The notes: generated by a model not told the origin, from the letters alone. Counted from the stretch's first letter, positions 46,161 to 58,244 are shown. The stretch: DNA of 64,000 bases from Isoetes taiwanensis (GCA_021234155.1 JAJEKV010000041.1:8254917-8318916); one strand, 5' to 3'. Program-made: numbers and translations.

Positions 46161-47770
46161 TGTGACGTTCCAAGTATTTATACGGTAGATGTATAAATAC
46201 ATTGACACGTCACCCAGTATAGATATGCCACCATGGGGTATGGTAACCTAGGGGGTTGACCTAAAAGGGATTTAATTAGCTATGTTAATTAAAACATTAA
46301 GGATAATAACCTATGATTAAGGAAATTAAGAATAATTAAGCTAATTATGGTTTGGGAAGGCGCCACCTGGCCAAACTCGATTGGCCAGCATGGGGATTAC
46401 TAATTGGAGCCAATAAGGTGGATCACCACCCCCATATCAACCAAAATCGAACCAGTTGAGCGCCCAAGGAGCAGTTGAGTGCCCAAGGACTGTTGCAGAC
46501 TTCACCAAAACCACTGAACAACCACTAGCTGTTGCTGCCACCCTACTTGCAGCACTATGGAAGCGCCCCATGATAACGGTTCCAGCCGAAACACGGGTTA
46601 GTAGTAGTTTAACCTGTGAGCTGTAGGGTAGTACCTTAGTACTCTCTTTTCTGATTGTCTTTGTTGAGATTAACCCTTCTCTGGTAAGTAGGATTACATT
46701 TCAATTATGTATGGTGCTCTGTTAAGGAATTGGTTGATGTATCTATGAACTATTCCGGTAGCTTCCATTAAACAGGGGTTTAAAGGGGGTAGAGACCTCT
46801 GAGCTCATATATGGTAGTATGCTCCTAGATAGAGCCCTGCAAAATTCCCATTAAATGCGGCCTGTGTACAAGAGACCACCGGGTCGTAGATGCTATGGTC
46901 TGGCTTAGCACCAGATAAGGGACACAGTGGTGAAGTGGGGGTGGGGTCTTGCACGAACATAAAAGGCTCCTGAGACTCCTACAGTGGGCTAGGCCACGAT
47001 AGCCGATCCGTGAGGGCCGGGTATGGGTCTGGCACTCCCTGGGTGTAGAGGTGTGATCCGTATGGAGCATCTTGCACTTTGAGTAGATTTAGGGTGAGTA
47101 AGTTGGGTACGGATGCGGGGCTCGCTGATGCGGCACGTATTCTCTAGCTCACCCATGGAACCACTGTGATCCTGGAAGGGGACGCTTCCCTGACCTGCCT
47201 CATCGGACCGGGGTGTCATGAACCCTGGAGCAGACTCACACGGGTGATACCTTGAGTTTGCGACTCCGAAAGGCTATAGCGAAGCCATAGCGTGAATCGA
47301 CCCATCTGCAAAGTGTGCACAGGAGGGGCGGATGGAGTGGACAACCCTAGCCGATGTTCTATGCCAGCCAACGCCATGCCAAGACTCGGTCTGTTGATCT
47401 CTTGAGGCCCAGCCGTTAGTCGATCCTCACTGGAGTCTGAGCCGGGGTAGAACCTGAGGTTTGGGGTGTTTTCTTAGTTTTAGATGCATATTCTGTGCCG
47501 TTGGTATTTGGATGGATGTGCCACCCTTCGTGGTGGTTATTTATATATGATTTATGATGTGTGCTAACCCTTGTATTCATGCTTCCGCGACGTAGGCGCC
47601 CATCGAAGGCGTGGGCCGAATGACACCTCCGTATCCTTCACTCGAGCCTCTCCACGTAGATGGCCCGGGTCAGACGGAGGGCCCTGCCCATGGCAAGATG
47701 GAGTGCCACGGGAGGGGAAAGTCCCCGTATGTATACGGCCGGGGGTCGTATATATTCAGGGAGCGTCACA
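46161..47770 (+). repeat. B2 5' LTR
   Basis: 1,610 bp, TGTGACGTTC…GAGCGTCACA, related throughout to the B1 LTRs. Confidence 0.9.
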
Positions 47771-47771
47771 G

Positions 47772-47783
47772 TGGTATCAGAGC
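47772..47783 (+). promoter_or_regulatory. Primer-binding site of B2 (initiator-Met tRNA)
   Basis: TGGTATCAGAGC one base after the LTR. Confidence 0.92.
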
Positions 47784-48069
47784 CGTGATTTCGGTTGCTC
47801 AAAATCATAGCACTGACCAAACACTAACTCGTTAGTTCGGTAGTTAGGAGGAGGCTAAGTTAGTGTGTTGTTAGTCCTCTTTGATGTTTGGTTTTGTGTT
47901 AGGTTAAAGTAAGAAATTGTAGGTTTAAAGAAGTTAGGGTGACTGGAGGCCCTAAGTTTGGAGGGGTTACAAATTTTTGTAGGTGGTTCAAATGAAGGGG
48001 AAAGTGGTTCCATTGGATCGGGCGTACCCCAAATACCCTAGGACAGTCGTCGCTGGCGGAAAAATGGTC

Positions 48070-48275
48070 AAGGGAAGGCCCGAAAGTCAACTCGGGCGCC
48101 GCTTGATTTTTGTCGCCTTGCAGTCGAGGTGGGAGAGCCAAAAATGCAGTCGGCGCCCGACCGTACCGTCGCGGGTCAACGCGGGCCCGAAAGTCAACCC
48201 GGGCGCCGCTTGCTTTTCGTCGACCCCCAGTCGCGGTGGGAGCGCGTAGAATGCCGTCGGCGCCCGACCGTATGT
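48070..48275 (+). repeat. Tandem ~107-bp GC-rich repeat in the B2 leader
   Basis: Two copies (about 48076-48165 and 48183-48272), each bounded by GGGCGCCG and CGGCGCCC, which can pair as a long hairpin. They lie between the primer site and ORF1, where a packaging or translation signal might sit. Confidence 0.75.
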
Positions 48276-48550
48276 TTCGCGTATTTCTGCCGTATAAATA
48301 TCTTTATAATAAAAAATAAAAAGTTAATAAGAAAATTTTGAAATTTCAAAAGTTAACTGGCCGTTAAAGTTTGTTTATTTCCGCCCTGCCCTCAGCGCCT
48401 TCGCCCGCCGGACCCGACGGCCGCCATAGCCGCCAGATCCGACCTTGCTTCTTCGCCCTAGTTCCTCGCTAACCCCTAGCGCCTTCACTCCTGCTTCCCT
48501 AGCCGCAAGCGCCCTACCGCCTGTTCTTCTAAACCTTAGCGCCATAAGCT

Positions 48551-49791
48551 ATGGCCAACACCAAGAGTGCTCCGGATCCTACCAACCTTACTATAGCCCA
48601 GATCTACGCTTTGATCGCGCGAAATATGGCTACCGACCCTACTGCTAGATGAGCTAGTAAACAGATTTGAGAACAATGATAGGATCCCCTATCCTATTTA
48701 CCATTTCTCGGAGCCATTCTTGATCCGGTGAACCTCTTGACTTCCTTACACCATGGCGAGCAAGCGACTTGGTCATGATGCTGATTAAGTTCTACCCTCC
48801 CGAATGTGAAGGACACACCGAGGAGGAGGACATAAGGGGTGAGGCCGACCGTATCAGAAACTTGGCCAGGGAGGATGACCGCCAAGAGATAGAACGAGCC
48901 GATACGGCGGCTCGGGGTAAGGAGTACCGGTACCTCGGGGATGGACTCGCTGTTATAGATGGCCGGGCGATCGAGATTCCCCCATACCGATGGGATGAGG
49001 ATTCCCGCAGCTTCATATGGGGGGAGATCCCTGATATCAACATAGACTACTTAATAACAATCCAGATTGACATGGCCCAGAGACCCGACCGATACCATGC
49101 TGAACTCCTTCACCGCAGTGTAGCACAACATTACGCTCAGGTTGAAGAAGACCTTAGGAGAGCTCGGGAATTCCGGGAAGAGCAGGAGAGGATAGAACGG
49201 GAGAAAGCGGAGAAAGCCCGACAGGAGCAGCCGGACCAGCAGGGTGCAGGAGCATCCGGGAGTGGGCAGGGCCCAATACCGACCGAGCACACGACCGTTA
49301 AGCACCGGAGGAAGGCCGTGGCCCGGAAATCCGGCAGTCAATACAAGGAAAAACTAAAGACTGTCGGAGCTTTTGGGAAGAACGCGAGCTCCAGTCGGAG
49401 GCAAGAGCGGGTGGACGCGTCCCGACCAGTTGTTAGGGCCAAGACTGTACCTGCAAAAAGGGGGCCGCCTCCAAACCCTGCTCCACAGAGGAAGCCCCAC
49501 CGTTACTGACCCGGCACTGTCGCTTTACGGGAGATCCGTAAGTTTCAGAAGTCGACCCAACTTCTGATACAGAAGCTTCCCTTCCAGAGGTTGCTTCGGG
49601 AGATTGCCCAGGAGTTTAAGACCGACCTCCGCTTCCAGACTTTTGCCATTTTGGCACTCCAAGAGGCTGCGGAGGCCTATTTAGTGGCACTTTTTGGTGA
49701 TGCCAATCTTTGCGCAATCCACGCAAAGAGGGTCACCATCATGCCTAAGGATTTAGCCCTCGCCCGCAGGATTCGGGGGGAGCATCCTTAG
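48551..49791 (+). pseudogene. B2 ORF1 with C-terminal histone H3.3-like domain
   Basis: Starts MANTKSAPDPTNLTIAQIYA at 48551. A frameshift/stop near 48650 separates the N-terminus from the main frame (48769 on). Unknown charged region, then a Lys/Arg/Glu coiled-coil-like stretch (about 49130-49230), a basic tail with AVARKSGSQYKEK, then RKPHRY, a TGA (49507-49509, where H3 has Arg, CGA to TGA), and in the same frame a whole H3 fold: [81 protein letters not shown]. Tyr at H3 position 41 and Leu at 90 are residues of plant H3.3, not H3.1. Loop 1 has normal H3 length, unlike CENH3. Histone H3 pairs with H4 in nucleosomes. The fusion could place the element's protein in chromatin or mimic a tail; that is inference. 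Confidence 0.9.
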
Positions 49792-49996
49792 CATATTTTG
49801 CTGAGTTCCGCATTGTAAATATATTTTTTTGAGATTTAATAAAAACTCTTTGTTTTGTGTTAAGAACCTTTTATTTTGTGATAAATACGAAATTGCTGAC
49901 GTTAGCATAATAAAAAAAAAGGGGTTAAAAGGATCTTCAAAGTTTCATTTCATTTGTCATATCTGTTTTTCTTGCTTCCTCCTCCCTTCTAGCGCC

Positions 49997-50920
49997 ATGG
50001 CAGCCACCGACCTTTTTGCATGGTACGAAGACGGAGAGCATTGGAATCCGCAAGTGCCCTTCGACTTGTTGCGGCCCTTGTTATGCCAGCGCCTAGACCT
50101 CATCACTAATATGTAGCGGCACCCAGATTATGCCGGGTTCTTAGACTTTTACATGGAGGAGATGCTTCCTTTGTGTATTCCTCTTGGGGATCCTCCCCAG
50201 TTGTACCTAGAACGGGAGGTAGTCCGGGATATGTTAGGGGGCGACACCCATGCATATGATGTGATGAAAGGAAAGCTCAGATGGGGCAAACACCTGCCCG
50301 TTATGCAGCATCAGGGGCGACAATATCTCGAAGTCACCTTCGCCTTAGCCATCCTCATGGATCAGTACGTTGAGGATGAGACCTTGCCTGCAGAGAAAGG
50401 CAAACTCCCTGAATCTTCCGAGGAGGGAGAAGATGAGCATATAGGCATGGGTGACTTCACCCGTTGGAAGCAATTGGCAGAGGAGATGCCACCACGAAGG
50501 GAACAAGCTGCGCGCTTTTCAAGGCTAGATGCCCTTCCAGTTATTTATCACCAAGGGCAAGAATATCTTCTCTTGGATGATATCATCTGGACCTATCACA
50601 TGGTGGCCGGATTTAAGCGCCGGCGTAAGGACCATGTGCTCTATGAGCTAGCGGAGTACTGTATGGATGATTTCATCGACTTCGCTCCTATTGAGCTTCC
50701 CCCGGAGGTGCAACAGTTACTCCAGTTCCGCCAGGAGACCATAGAGCCAGCTGAGACTTTGCTACGGCTTCGGGAACTGGTGATGCAGGAACCGGCCTCT
50801 CAGCCCTCACCGGATGCCTTACAGCTATGGGACCTCATGTGCCAAACATTAACATGGTTGAGATTCCTTCCGATTCGGATGAGGAGGGAGAGGATCTATA
50901 CCATAATCCTGCTCATTTGA
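49997..50920 (+). pseudogene. B2 accessory ORF2, function unknown
   Basis: 308 codons from MAATDLFAWYEDGEHWNPQV with a single TAG (50114-50116; B1 has Gln here). Contains LYLEREVVRDMLGG, LAILMDQYVEDETLP, a Glu-rich stretch and LDALPVIYHQGQEYLLLDD. Homologues are in B1, A1 (partial) and F. No known domain, signal or membrane segment. It overlaps ORF3 by about 90 bases in another frame. Confidence 0.75.
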
Positions 50921-51396
50921 AGGAAGAGCAACAGGAACTTAAGGAGGAAGAAGTCCCTATAGACTTAGATAAGGAGGTGGCCACGTCAGAGACCCCGCAA
51001 GGGAAAGTATTGGGAAACCACCTTACTCGTTTCTTCCTTTCAGCTTTTCGACAGGGGCAAGTTCTTTTTATAGCCCGAGATTTAGGGCCAGAGGCTGAAG
51101 CATCATGGTGGACCCTCCGTGCCCTCTCCACATTGGCCGGGCACAAGAAGCTTCCCTATCGTACGTTCACCTATGTACTCGTACGACGGGATCTTGCCCT
51201 GACGGCCTTGGGGCAAGACATTGCACCCTGGATGAGCATGAAGCTCCTTACGGCAGCCCCCTTGGCTGTTGCTTATCCGCCAGAGGTTGCTTCCATCGCG
51301 GCTGCCACGGTAGACCCAAGGGTGACTCTGCTACGACACCGACCGCCGCCACCACCTCCTAGGTCAACTAATGAAGAGGGAGGACCTAGCTCTTAA
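50827..51396 (+). CDS. B2 accessory ORF3, function unknown
   Basis: 189 codons, intact. An acidic start (PSDSDEEGEDLYHNP) is followed by a charged helix, LGNHLTRFFLSAFRQGQVLF, LAGHKKLPYRTFTYVLVRRD and a Pro-rich end. Shared with B1, and in its centre with A1 and F. Start chosen at 50827 because it matches the B1 alignment. Unknown family. Confidence 0.7.
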   Translation: MGPHVPNINMVEIPSDSDEEGEDLYHNPAHLKEEQQELKEEEVPIDLDKEVATSETPQGKVLGNHLTRFFLSAFRQGQVLFIARDLGPEAEASWWTLRALSTLAGHKKLPYRTFTYVLVRRDLALTALGQDIAPWMSMKLLTAAPLAVAYPPEVASIAAATVDPRVTLLRHRPPPPPPRSTNEEGGPSS

Positions 51397-51621
51397 ATAA
51401 TTGTATCACGCATATTGTATTGCATATACATGTAGAATTTTGGATTAGCAACTTCTAGCCATTCTATAGTTATGATATACCATCTTTTTATCAATTGTGA
51501 CTATTGTCTCAAAGAATACAATTGAAATTGTTCTCTTCCATGATGCGTTTTTCTTCTATCTGTTAGAGTTTAGGGCATAACAAAATTGTTCAATGTTCTA
51601 TATTCATTTCTATTGTCTTAC
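51397..51621 (+). other. B2 ORF3-ORF4 gap, possible intron end
   Basis: About 225 AT-rich bases, ending in a pyrimidine-rich stretch and TTACAG before the ORF4 frame. It could be an intron or a plain spacer. Confidence 0.35.
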
Positions 51622-52081
51622 AGAAGAAACACTCGAAGAATATGAGGAGAGGATTACAGACCTGATAAGGAGGGATGACCCCGGGCCGCCCGACTAGGAC
51701 TATGGCCAAAGGTATGGGGAATACCCGGAATGGGACGAAGGTTACGAGATAGAACCCGCGCCACCAGGGGAGCCCTATGATCCAGCTAAAGGCATGGAGA
51801 TAGTTAACATTCTCAGGGAACGAGCCTACGAGGACCTGAAGCAAACTCTTCGCCGCACATGGGACTATTGGGACATGTCAAGGCACGAAGCTTTCGAGGA
51901 CGCCAACGACCACCTGTGGCAAATCTTCTATGCATTAAGGAGGCTTTTCAATCTCCTTATCATTAGCCCAACGCTAGATTACCAATCTGTAATAGTTCAG
52001 GCCTGGGCACGATACAAGCTCGTTAGGGCTGTACGTGAAAGCGTTCGCTACTCGATTTTGTACCCCTTTGCGAACCCCTAG
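51622..52081 (+). pseudogene. B2 accessory ORF4, function unknown
   Basis: The frame runs from about 51622 with an acidic segment, one TAG near 51695, then from 51794 MEIVNILRERAYEDLKQTLR, DHLWQIFYALRRLFNLLIIS, PTLDYQSVIVQAWARYKLV. Predicted mostly helical. Matches B1 ORF4; not recognised elsewhere. Confidence 0.6.
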
Positions 52082-52339
52082 GTCCGGTCTCTTCGGTTTT
52101 GTCTGTTTGATGTATGTGAGTTGAACTTTAAATCTCCAATGTATAATGTCTGTCCTTATACTTAATCTTTGTATCAACCTGTGTTACTATCATTGTACTG
52201 AACTATAATTGAATGACTGTTTTCACCTGTAATAAGGATCTTTGCCATTGTACTTTTTATTCTATTCTTTCTCTAACTGATCCCAAAATGGCATTGTTGT
52301 GAGACCTTATGTCACCAGAAGTCGGCTTATACTTTTTGT

Positions 52340-54787
52340 ATGCTGGATATAGACGGTGCACGCAACGCCGCTTGGCAGACGCCCTCAAGTGCCAGTAGAT
52401 TAACACCTGAACAGGAACTTATGCTAATGAAGAGGCAATTAGGCGAGTTGCAAGCGTATGTGTTGCATGCCAATCCACCCTAGCATATACAAGAAAACGG
52501 ACCAGAGTTACCTCCGCCACCGCCAAGTCCACCTACACAGCAGCCATCTCCACCTGAAACCAGCCCTGTACCTGCACAGAGGGGACCTCGTTCTAAACGT
52601 CGTCGGAGTTCCTCTAGGGATAGCGCCACCTCCTCACAATCAGCCACTTCTGTGTCTTCTGAGTCGTCAGTATCAGCTGGTGACCATGCAAAGCGCCGGG
52701 ATAAGGAATACCGCAAGACGGTTGATACCGCCATAACGAGTATATAAAAGAATAGGAAACTGGCCCAGTTTGATGGGAAATCTAGAGGCGGACTGAATGC
52801 AGAGTCCTGGCTGGACGAAATGAAAGAATTTGGGAAATCCTATGGCGTGACAGAAAAGGATACAGGAAAGGTTGCCACCACGAACCTTACAGGAGCTGCC
52901 CGTATTTGGTGGAAGGGCTATGCTAGAGCCAAGCATCTGGATAGAAGCAGATGCAAGTTTAAGAAGTTTGCTAAAGCTTTTAAGTCGCATTATATGCCCC
53001 GTGCGCACAAATGCCAGCAAATTCAGACCTTCTATAGGTTAGAGCAGAAGGGTATGTCGGTTCAGGCTTACACTGATGAATTTATGCGCCTGAGGCTGTA
53101 TGTACCAGGTATGAATGAAAAGAGGGCGGTGGAGGGCTACATTGAAGGATTGGCCCCATCAATCAAACGAATGGTTAAGGCCATAGACCCGAAATCAGTT
53201 GCGGAGGCAGAGGCTAAAGCATTGAGCCTCGAGGAGGACACACCAAAGAATCAGTATCCGCGTCCTGCCCCATACTCGCAGCCACGGCCGTCCACACCTT
53301 ACAAACCCCGCTCGCCAAGCCCGGGGCCCTCTCAGCAGAACTCTTATGGCCGCCAGGAAAAGAAAGTCACCTTCAGCACGGCCGATAAACAAAACAATGT
53401 CGGTAAGGAAGTTCGGAACCTCTTACAGTCCATTCCTAAAGAGGCCCGAGAACAGCTCCGCCGAGATAAGGCATGCTACAGGTGTATGCGGCCCGAGCAC
53501 TTTATGCACAATTGTCCTTATGTCACACAGACTGCCCAGCTGGCCATGGCCGACCTCGATTGGGACGATCTTGAGTCAACTCTACCTGTCGAGGAGGAGG
53601 CTCCCGAGTACATTCACGGTGTGTCTCATATCCTTGCAGCAATAGAAACCGGCAATGCTGAAAGTCAGCCTGCTGTCATTTCCACCATAGGTCAAGTAGA
53701 CAGCAAGCCTTTTGTAATTCTTATGGATACGGGAAGTACACATAATTTTGCTTCTCCTAGAATGGCCCAGGTCTTACAGCTTGAAATATTGAGGTCCCGA
53801 CCGAGGCCTGTCACTCTAGCCAGTGGTAAGGTCAGACATACTCATGGCCGTCGCATCAATCTCAAGATGCAGTTGCCAGGTGCACCAGTTGCTTTGGGTG
53901 CCGAGTTGATGGATATTGGCAAATACGACCTCATTGTTGGTATGGAATTCTTGGCATCTGCAAAAGCCAACATAGACTGCGAGAAACGGGAAGTTACCTT
54001 CAACGCAGCTAATGGAGCCCGCGTGACTATAAAAGGTGAACCATTCAACCCTATCATGCAGTCTATGTCCATCAGGCAGTTAGATAAAGCTATACGCAAG
54101 GAAAAGCTCCTTTGCGTCATTAGGCTTGCCTCCATTGAGTCAGAAGCTAAACAGAAGCAAGTAATCGATACCTTGCCAGAGGGGATTGCTCATCTTCTCC
54201 GAGAATTCGGTGATCTTTACCCAGATGAAATCCAGAAGCTTCCTCCTTTCAGAGGGGTGGAATGTGAGATAGCTTTAGAGCCAGGTACTAAGCCTACCAG
54301 CAAGGCCCCGTACCGTATGAGCCCCCCAGAATTGGCAGAGCTTAAGAAGCAACTTCAGGAGTTACTAAACCTAGGTTTCATCCGACCTAGTGTTTCGCCT
54401 TTTGGCGCTCCTATTCTTTTTGTTAAGAAAAAGGACGACTCCTTGAGGATGTGCATTGATTATCGGCAACTCAACAAGCATACCATCAAGAATCGCTATG
54501 CCTTGCCTAGAGCAGATGATCTAATGGATCAGTTGCAAGGGGCTAAGTATTTCTCAAAGATTGACCTACGCTCCGGATACCATCAGATAAGGATTAAAGA
54601 GGAGGACATCCACAAATCTGCTTTTCGCACTAGATATGGGCATTATGAGTTTACAATTATGCCTTTTGGATTAACTAATGCCCCAGCAACTTGCATGCGA
54701 TTGATGAATGATGTCTTCCGACAATACTTGGATGATTTTGTTGTTATTTTCTTTGACGACATTCTCATCTATATAGTAAGACCCTAG
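52340..54787 (+). pseudogene. B2 Gag-Pol: Gag, protease, RT palm
   Basis: One frame from ATG 52340 (MLDIDGARNAAWQTP) with two stops: TAG near 52481 and TAA near 52746. It is then open for 655 codons from 52820. Gag core with [14 protein letters not shown] and [20 protein letters not shown]; zinc knuckle [14 protein letters not shown] (about 53475-53516); protease [17 protein letters not shown] (about 53715-53765); [22 protein letters not shown] and FFDDIL (about 54750). A small insertion at about 54775 shifts the frame. Gag and pol are in one frame, with no shift needed between them. Confidence 0.92.
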
Positions 54788-56345
54788 AGGAGCATGAGAA
54801 GCATCTTAGATTGGCCCTACAAAAGCTAAGGCGTCACCATCTCTATGCCAAGTTCTCTAAGTGCAAGTTTGCCACTCCGAAGGTCGATTATTTGGGCCAT
54901 GTCATTTCGGCCGAGGGAATTGCTACAGATCCGGCAAAGATAGAGGCCGTAAAGGAATGGCCTATTCCAGGAAATGTTTCCGAGGTCCGAAGCTTCCTGG
55001 GATTAGCGGGATATTATCGGAAATTTGTAAAGGATTTTGCGAAGATTCCAGCGCCTCTTACAAATCTTACGAAGCAAAAGTGAAGGATTGGATGGAGCAC
55101 TGGAAGGCAAAGGTTCAGGGAAGTTTCCAGCAGCTTAAAGATGCCTTAACGTCAGCACCAGTTCTCACATTGCCCGATCCTGAGAAGGATAAATTAGTGG
55201 CAACGGATGCCAGTAAGATTGCCACCGGTGGAGTCCTAATGCAGGAGGGGAGGGTTATTGCCTATGATTCAAAGAAAATGAACGAGACGGAGCAACGATA
55301 CCCTACCCATGATCAGGAATTGTTAGCCGTCGTCCGTGCTCTGCGGATATGGAAACACTACCTTCTTGGTAGACGATTCCAGTTGGATACGGATCATCAA
55401 AGTCTCCGTTATTTATCCACCCAGCCAAATCTCAACCTCCGTCAGAGAAGATGGATGGAATTTTTGGAGGAATATGATTTTGAGATTATGTATAAGCCTG
55501 GCAAGCACAATGTGGTTGCGGATGCGTTGTCACGCCATCCCTTGGTAATCCGAACCCATTGTAATGCAATTTCTACACTCACCAGTGAGTTTGGAAAGCA
55601 GATAGAACAGGCCTTCGCCACGGATCCTGAGTTCTGTGAAGTTTGGGATAGTTTGGCCAAGGAAGCTCGCACAGATAAGGAGCGGGAAGCCTTTCGTTCG
55701 TATAAGAAAGAGGGCAACTTGTTATATTACAAAGATAAGTTGTGTGTGCCTGAGACTTCGGGAGTGCGTAAGTTAATCCTCCACGACACGCACAACAACC
55801 CTATAGCTGGTCATGCAGGTTTTATGAAGACCTACTTTAAGATTCGCTCCAGCTATTTCTGGCCTTCTATGAAAAAGGACATTGCCAGATACATCAAGCA
55901 GTGTCAGGTGTGTCAGCAAACCAAAGCTGAGCAGTTAAGGACTCCAGGCGAGTTGCAACCCCTGGATGTGCCCAACGCCAAATGGGAAGTGATAACCATG
56001 GATTTCATTGTGGGCCTTCCACGAACTCTCCGGGGATATGATGCCTTAATGGTAGTGGTCGACAAATTGTCGAAAATGGCTCATTTCTTGCCATGTCGTA
56101 CCACAGATACAGCCTTTGATACTGCTCTGCTATTTGCCAAGGAGATCTTCAGATTACACGGAATGCCACGAGTTATTATATCCGACTCGTAAGTGCATTC
56201 TGGAAGGATTTCTTTGCCACCATTCAGACCAAGCTCGCTATGAGTACGGCATATCATCCTCAAACAGATGGTCAGACAGAGCGTACCAATCGCATTATAG
56301 AGGATATGCTAAGAAGTTATGTGTGGAGTAAGCAATCACAATGGG
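54788..56345 (+). pseudogene. B2 Pol: RT thumb, RNase H, integrase (cut by F)
   Basis: RT thumb ([31 protein letters not shown]) to 55083; a frameshift; RNase H ([31 protein letters not shown]); integrase zinc region (HDTHNNPIAGHAG … CQVCQQTK, about 55790-55930); core MDFIVGLP and VIISDS, then a small deletion/frameshift at about 56190 losing the residues after the second Asp, and HPQTDGQTERTNRIIED. F interrupts at 56346, before the GPY/F region and chromodomain. Confidence 0.92.
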
Positions 56346-58050
56346 TGTGACGTTCCAGCACAGTATACGCTCCCAGGACGTATATTGTACTGCCACGTCA
56401 CGCGTACACGCCACCCCGATTGACGTGTACGCCAACGTATAGCCAAGTGGGTAGCCCTAGGGGGCAACTTGCTAAGAATGTGCATTAGTATTAATGTGCA
56501 CATTTTCCAATGTACACATTAATGTGGGCACACATTTCCATGTGGCCACTTGATGCCAAGTGGGCCATACCCATAGGTGCAAGTAATGTGCACATTTTCC
56601 AATGTACACATTCATTAATGTGCACACATTTCCATGTGAGCACATTTGGGTGCACACATTTCCATGTGGGCACATTTGGCCACCTAGCCCTTAAAGGCAA
56701 GTGGGCCCATTACCAATTATCCCACATGCCAAAAGGGGATAATTGGAAACCCTAGCCACCCCCCTTGTCTATATAGGGTAGGAAACCCTAACTAACCTAA
56801 TTTTCGATTTTAGGGTTTTGAGAACTCGTTTTGGGCTGCCTCAACAGCCAAAACCGCATCCCAGACTCTGCTTGGGAGAATTACATCCTTAGTTTCTCGA
56901 GATTCGAGCGTTTCAGCAGGATGGTCGAGCTCAGGTCAGGAGGAGCCTCTCAAGGATCAGGTATTTGGCCAATTAGATAGTCTAAACCCTATTTTAGGCA
57001 TTGAATCAGTAGGTTTAGCCTATTAGATTGGCCATAGCAGCCCTCTAGAACTCTAGATAGCAGATTCTAACTAAAGAACCTAACTCTATGATATAGATTA
57101 GATCTTGTTCTTTAGTTCTTACGTGATGTATATGGATGATGTATCTCTCTGTGAACTCCTTGTATTGGGAAGGGGGTAGAGACCTAAAGCTTGGTAGTTG
57201 ATGCTCCTAGAGTAGCCTCTCTAGCACACTTGTAGATGCGGCACTGTGCACAAGAGCCACACTGGTTGTGGGTGAAGGGGCGACCGGCTTATAAGGAGGT
57301 TCATGTCGACTCTTGAGCGACCCCTACGGTGTGTAAAGGCTCACGGGGGTCTGCGTGACTAGGTCTAATGGCTTGCCCGCTGCGTGTGGGCAAGGCATGG
57401 GCTCGACACTCGTGAGGTGGTGAATATGACCTTCCATTGAGTTCAAGTCGAATACAGGCGTTGGCCCTCTAGTCACCTTGAGTCGAGCATTGTAGATCTC
57501 GGAGGAGAAATCCCTACCGCCCCATCGGGCTGGGAGATGTAACCCGAGGATATAGCCCCCTTGGCTATGCATCCCGTGGGCGTGAGTCAGTCCCAACACT
57601 TTTCAGCCTACTCGCAAAGTGTGCAGGGGAGGGGCGGATGGAGTGGACAACCCTATGCCATGTTTCTTATGCCAAATCCATTGCCATGAATTACATGCGC
57701 AATGAACTCACGGAGACCCAAGCCGTCGGTCATCCCTTTGAGTGCGAGCCTTGGGTAGGATTCCCTATGTGATGTCTTTGATCTTGTCTATGCAGATATA
57801 TGGCGGAGGACCATCCTTAGCGATGGTCATATGATGTTGATGTATGTGCTCTTCGACATGTATGTTTACGCTTCAGCAGCCTAGGTAGGCCCCGAGGGAG
57901 GCGGGGTGCAATGACCCTTCCACTCTTCCCTTTGGAACCCGCCACGGTTGCGGTGACATGTGGAGGGCCTGTATTAGCATGGAGCTGGTATGGGGGATGA
58001 ACTCTGTTTGTATACGGTGAGGGCACCGTATCACGAGAAGGGGCGTCACG
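56346..58050 (+). repeat. F 5' LTR
   Basis: About 1,705 bp, from TGTGACGTTCC to GGCGTCACG. It contains a tandem-repeat patch at 56475-56690 built from AATGTGCACATTTTCC- and GTGCACACATTTCCATGTG-like units. Confidence 0.85.
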
Positions 58051-58051
58051 G

Positions 58052-58063
58052 TGGTATCGAGCT
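58052..58063 (+). promoter_or_regulatory. Primer-binding site of F (decayed)
   Basis: TGGTATCGAGCT just after the LTR, the initiator-Met site with one base lost. Confidence 0.8.
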
Positions 58064-58244
58064 ATGTTCTTGGAGACCAAGAGCAAAGCAAGCGCCATGT
58101 TCCCGATAGCACTAACTTGATAGGATCCTCAAACCTCGAAAAATGAGAAAATTTTTTCATCATTTTGTAGTTATGCTAAGCTAGTAACAGATTAAAAAGA
58201 ATAGAAAGCGTAAAAAGACTAAAATTGATGAGCCAACATCAAAA

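Larger units (their letters stand above)
46161..56345 (+). mobile_element. Chromovirus B2 (family B), 3' end removed by F
   Basis: Best-preserved element of the window: 5' LTR 46161-47770, primer site 47772-47783, leader, ORF1 with histone H3, ORF2, ORF3, ORF4, gag-pol to 56345, where element F is inserted in the integrase. The 3' part and 3' LTR should lie beyond the window. Breaks are few: about six stops and four frameshifts over 8 kb. Confidence 0.9.
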
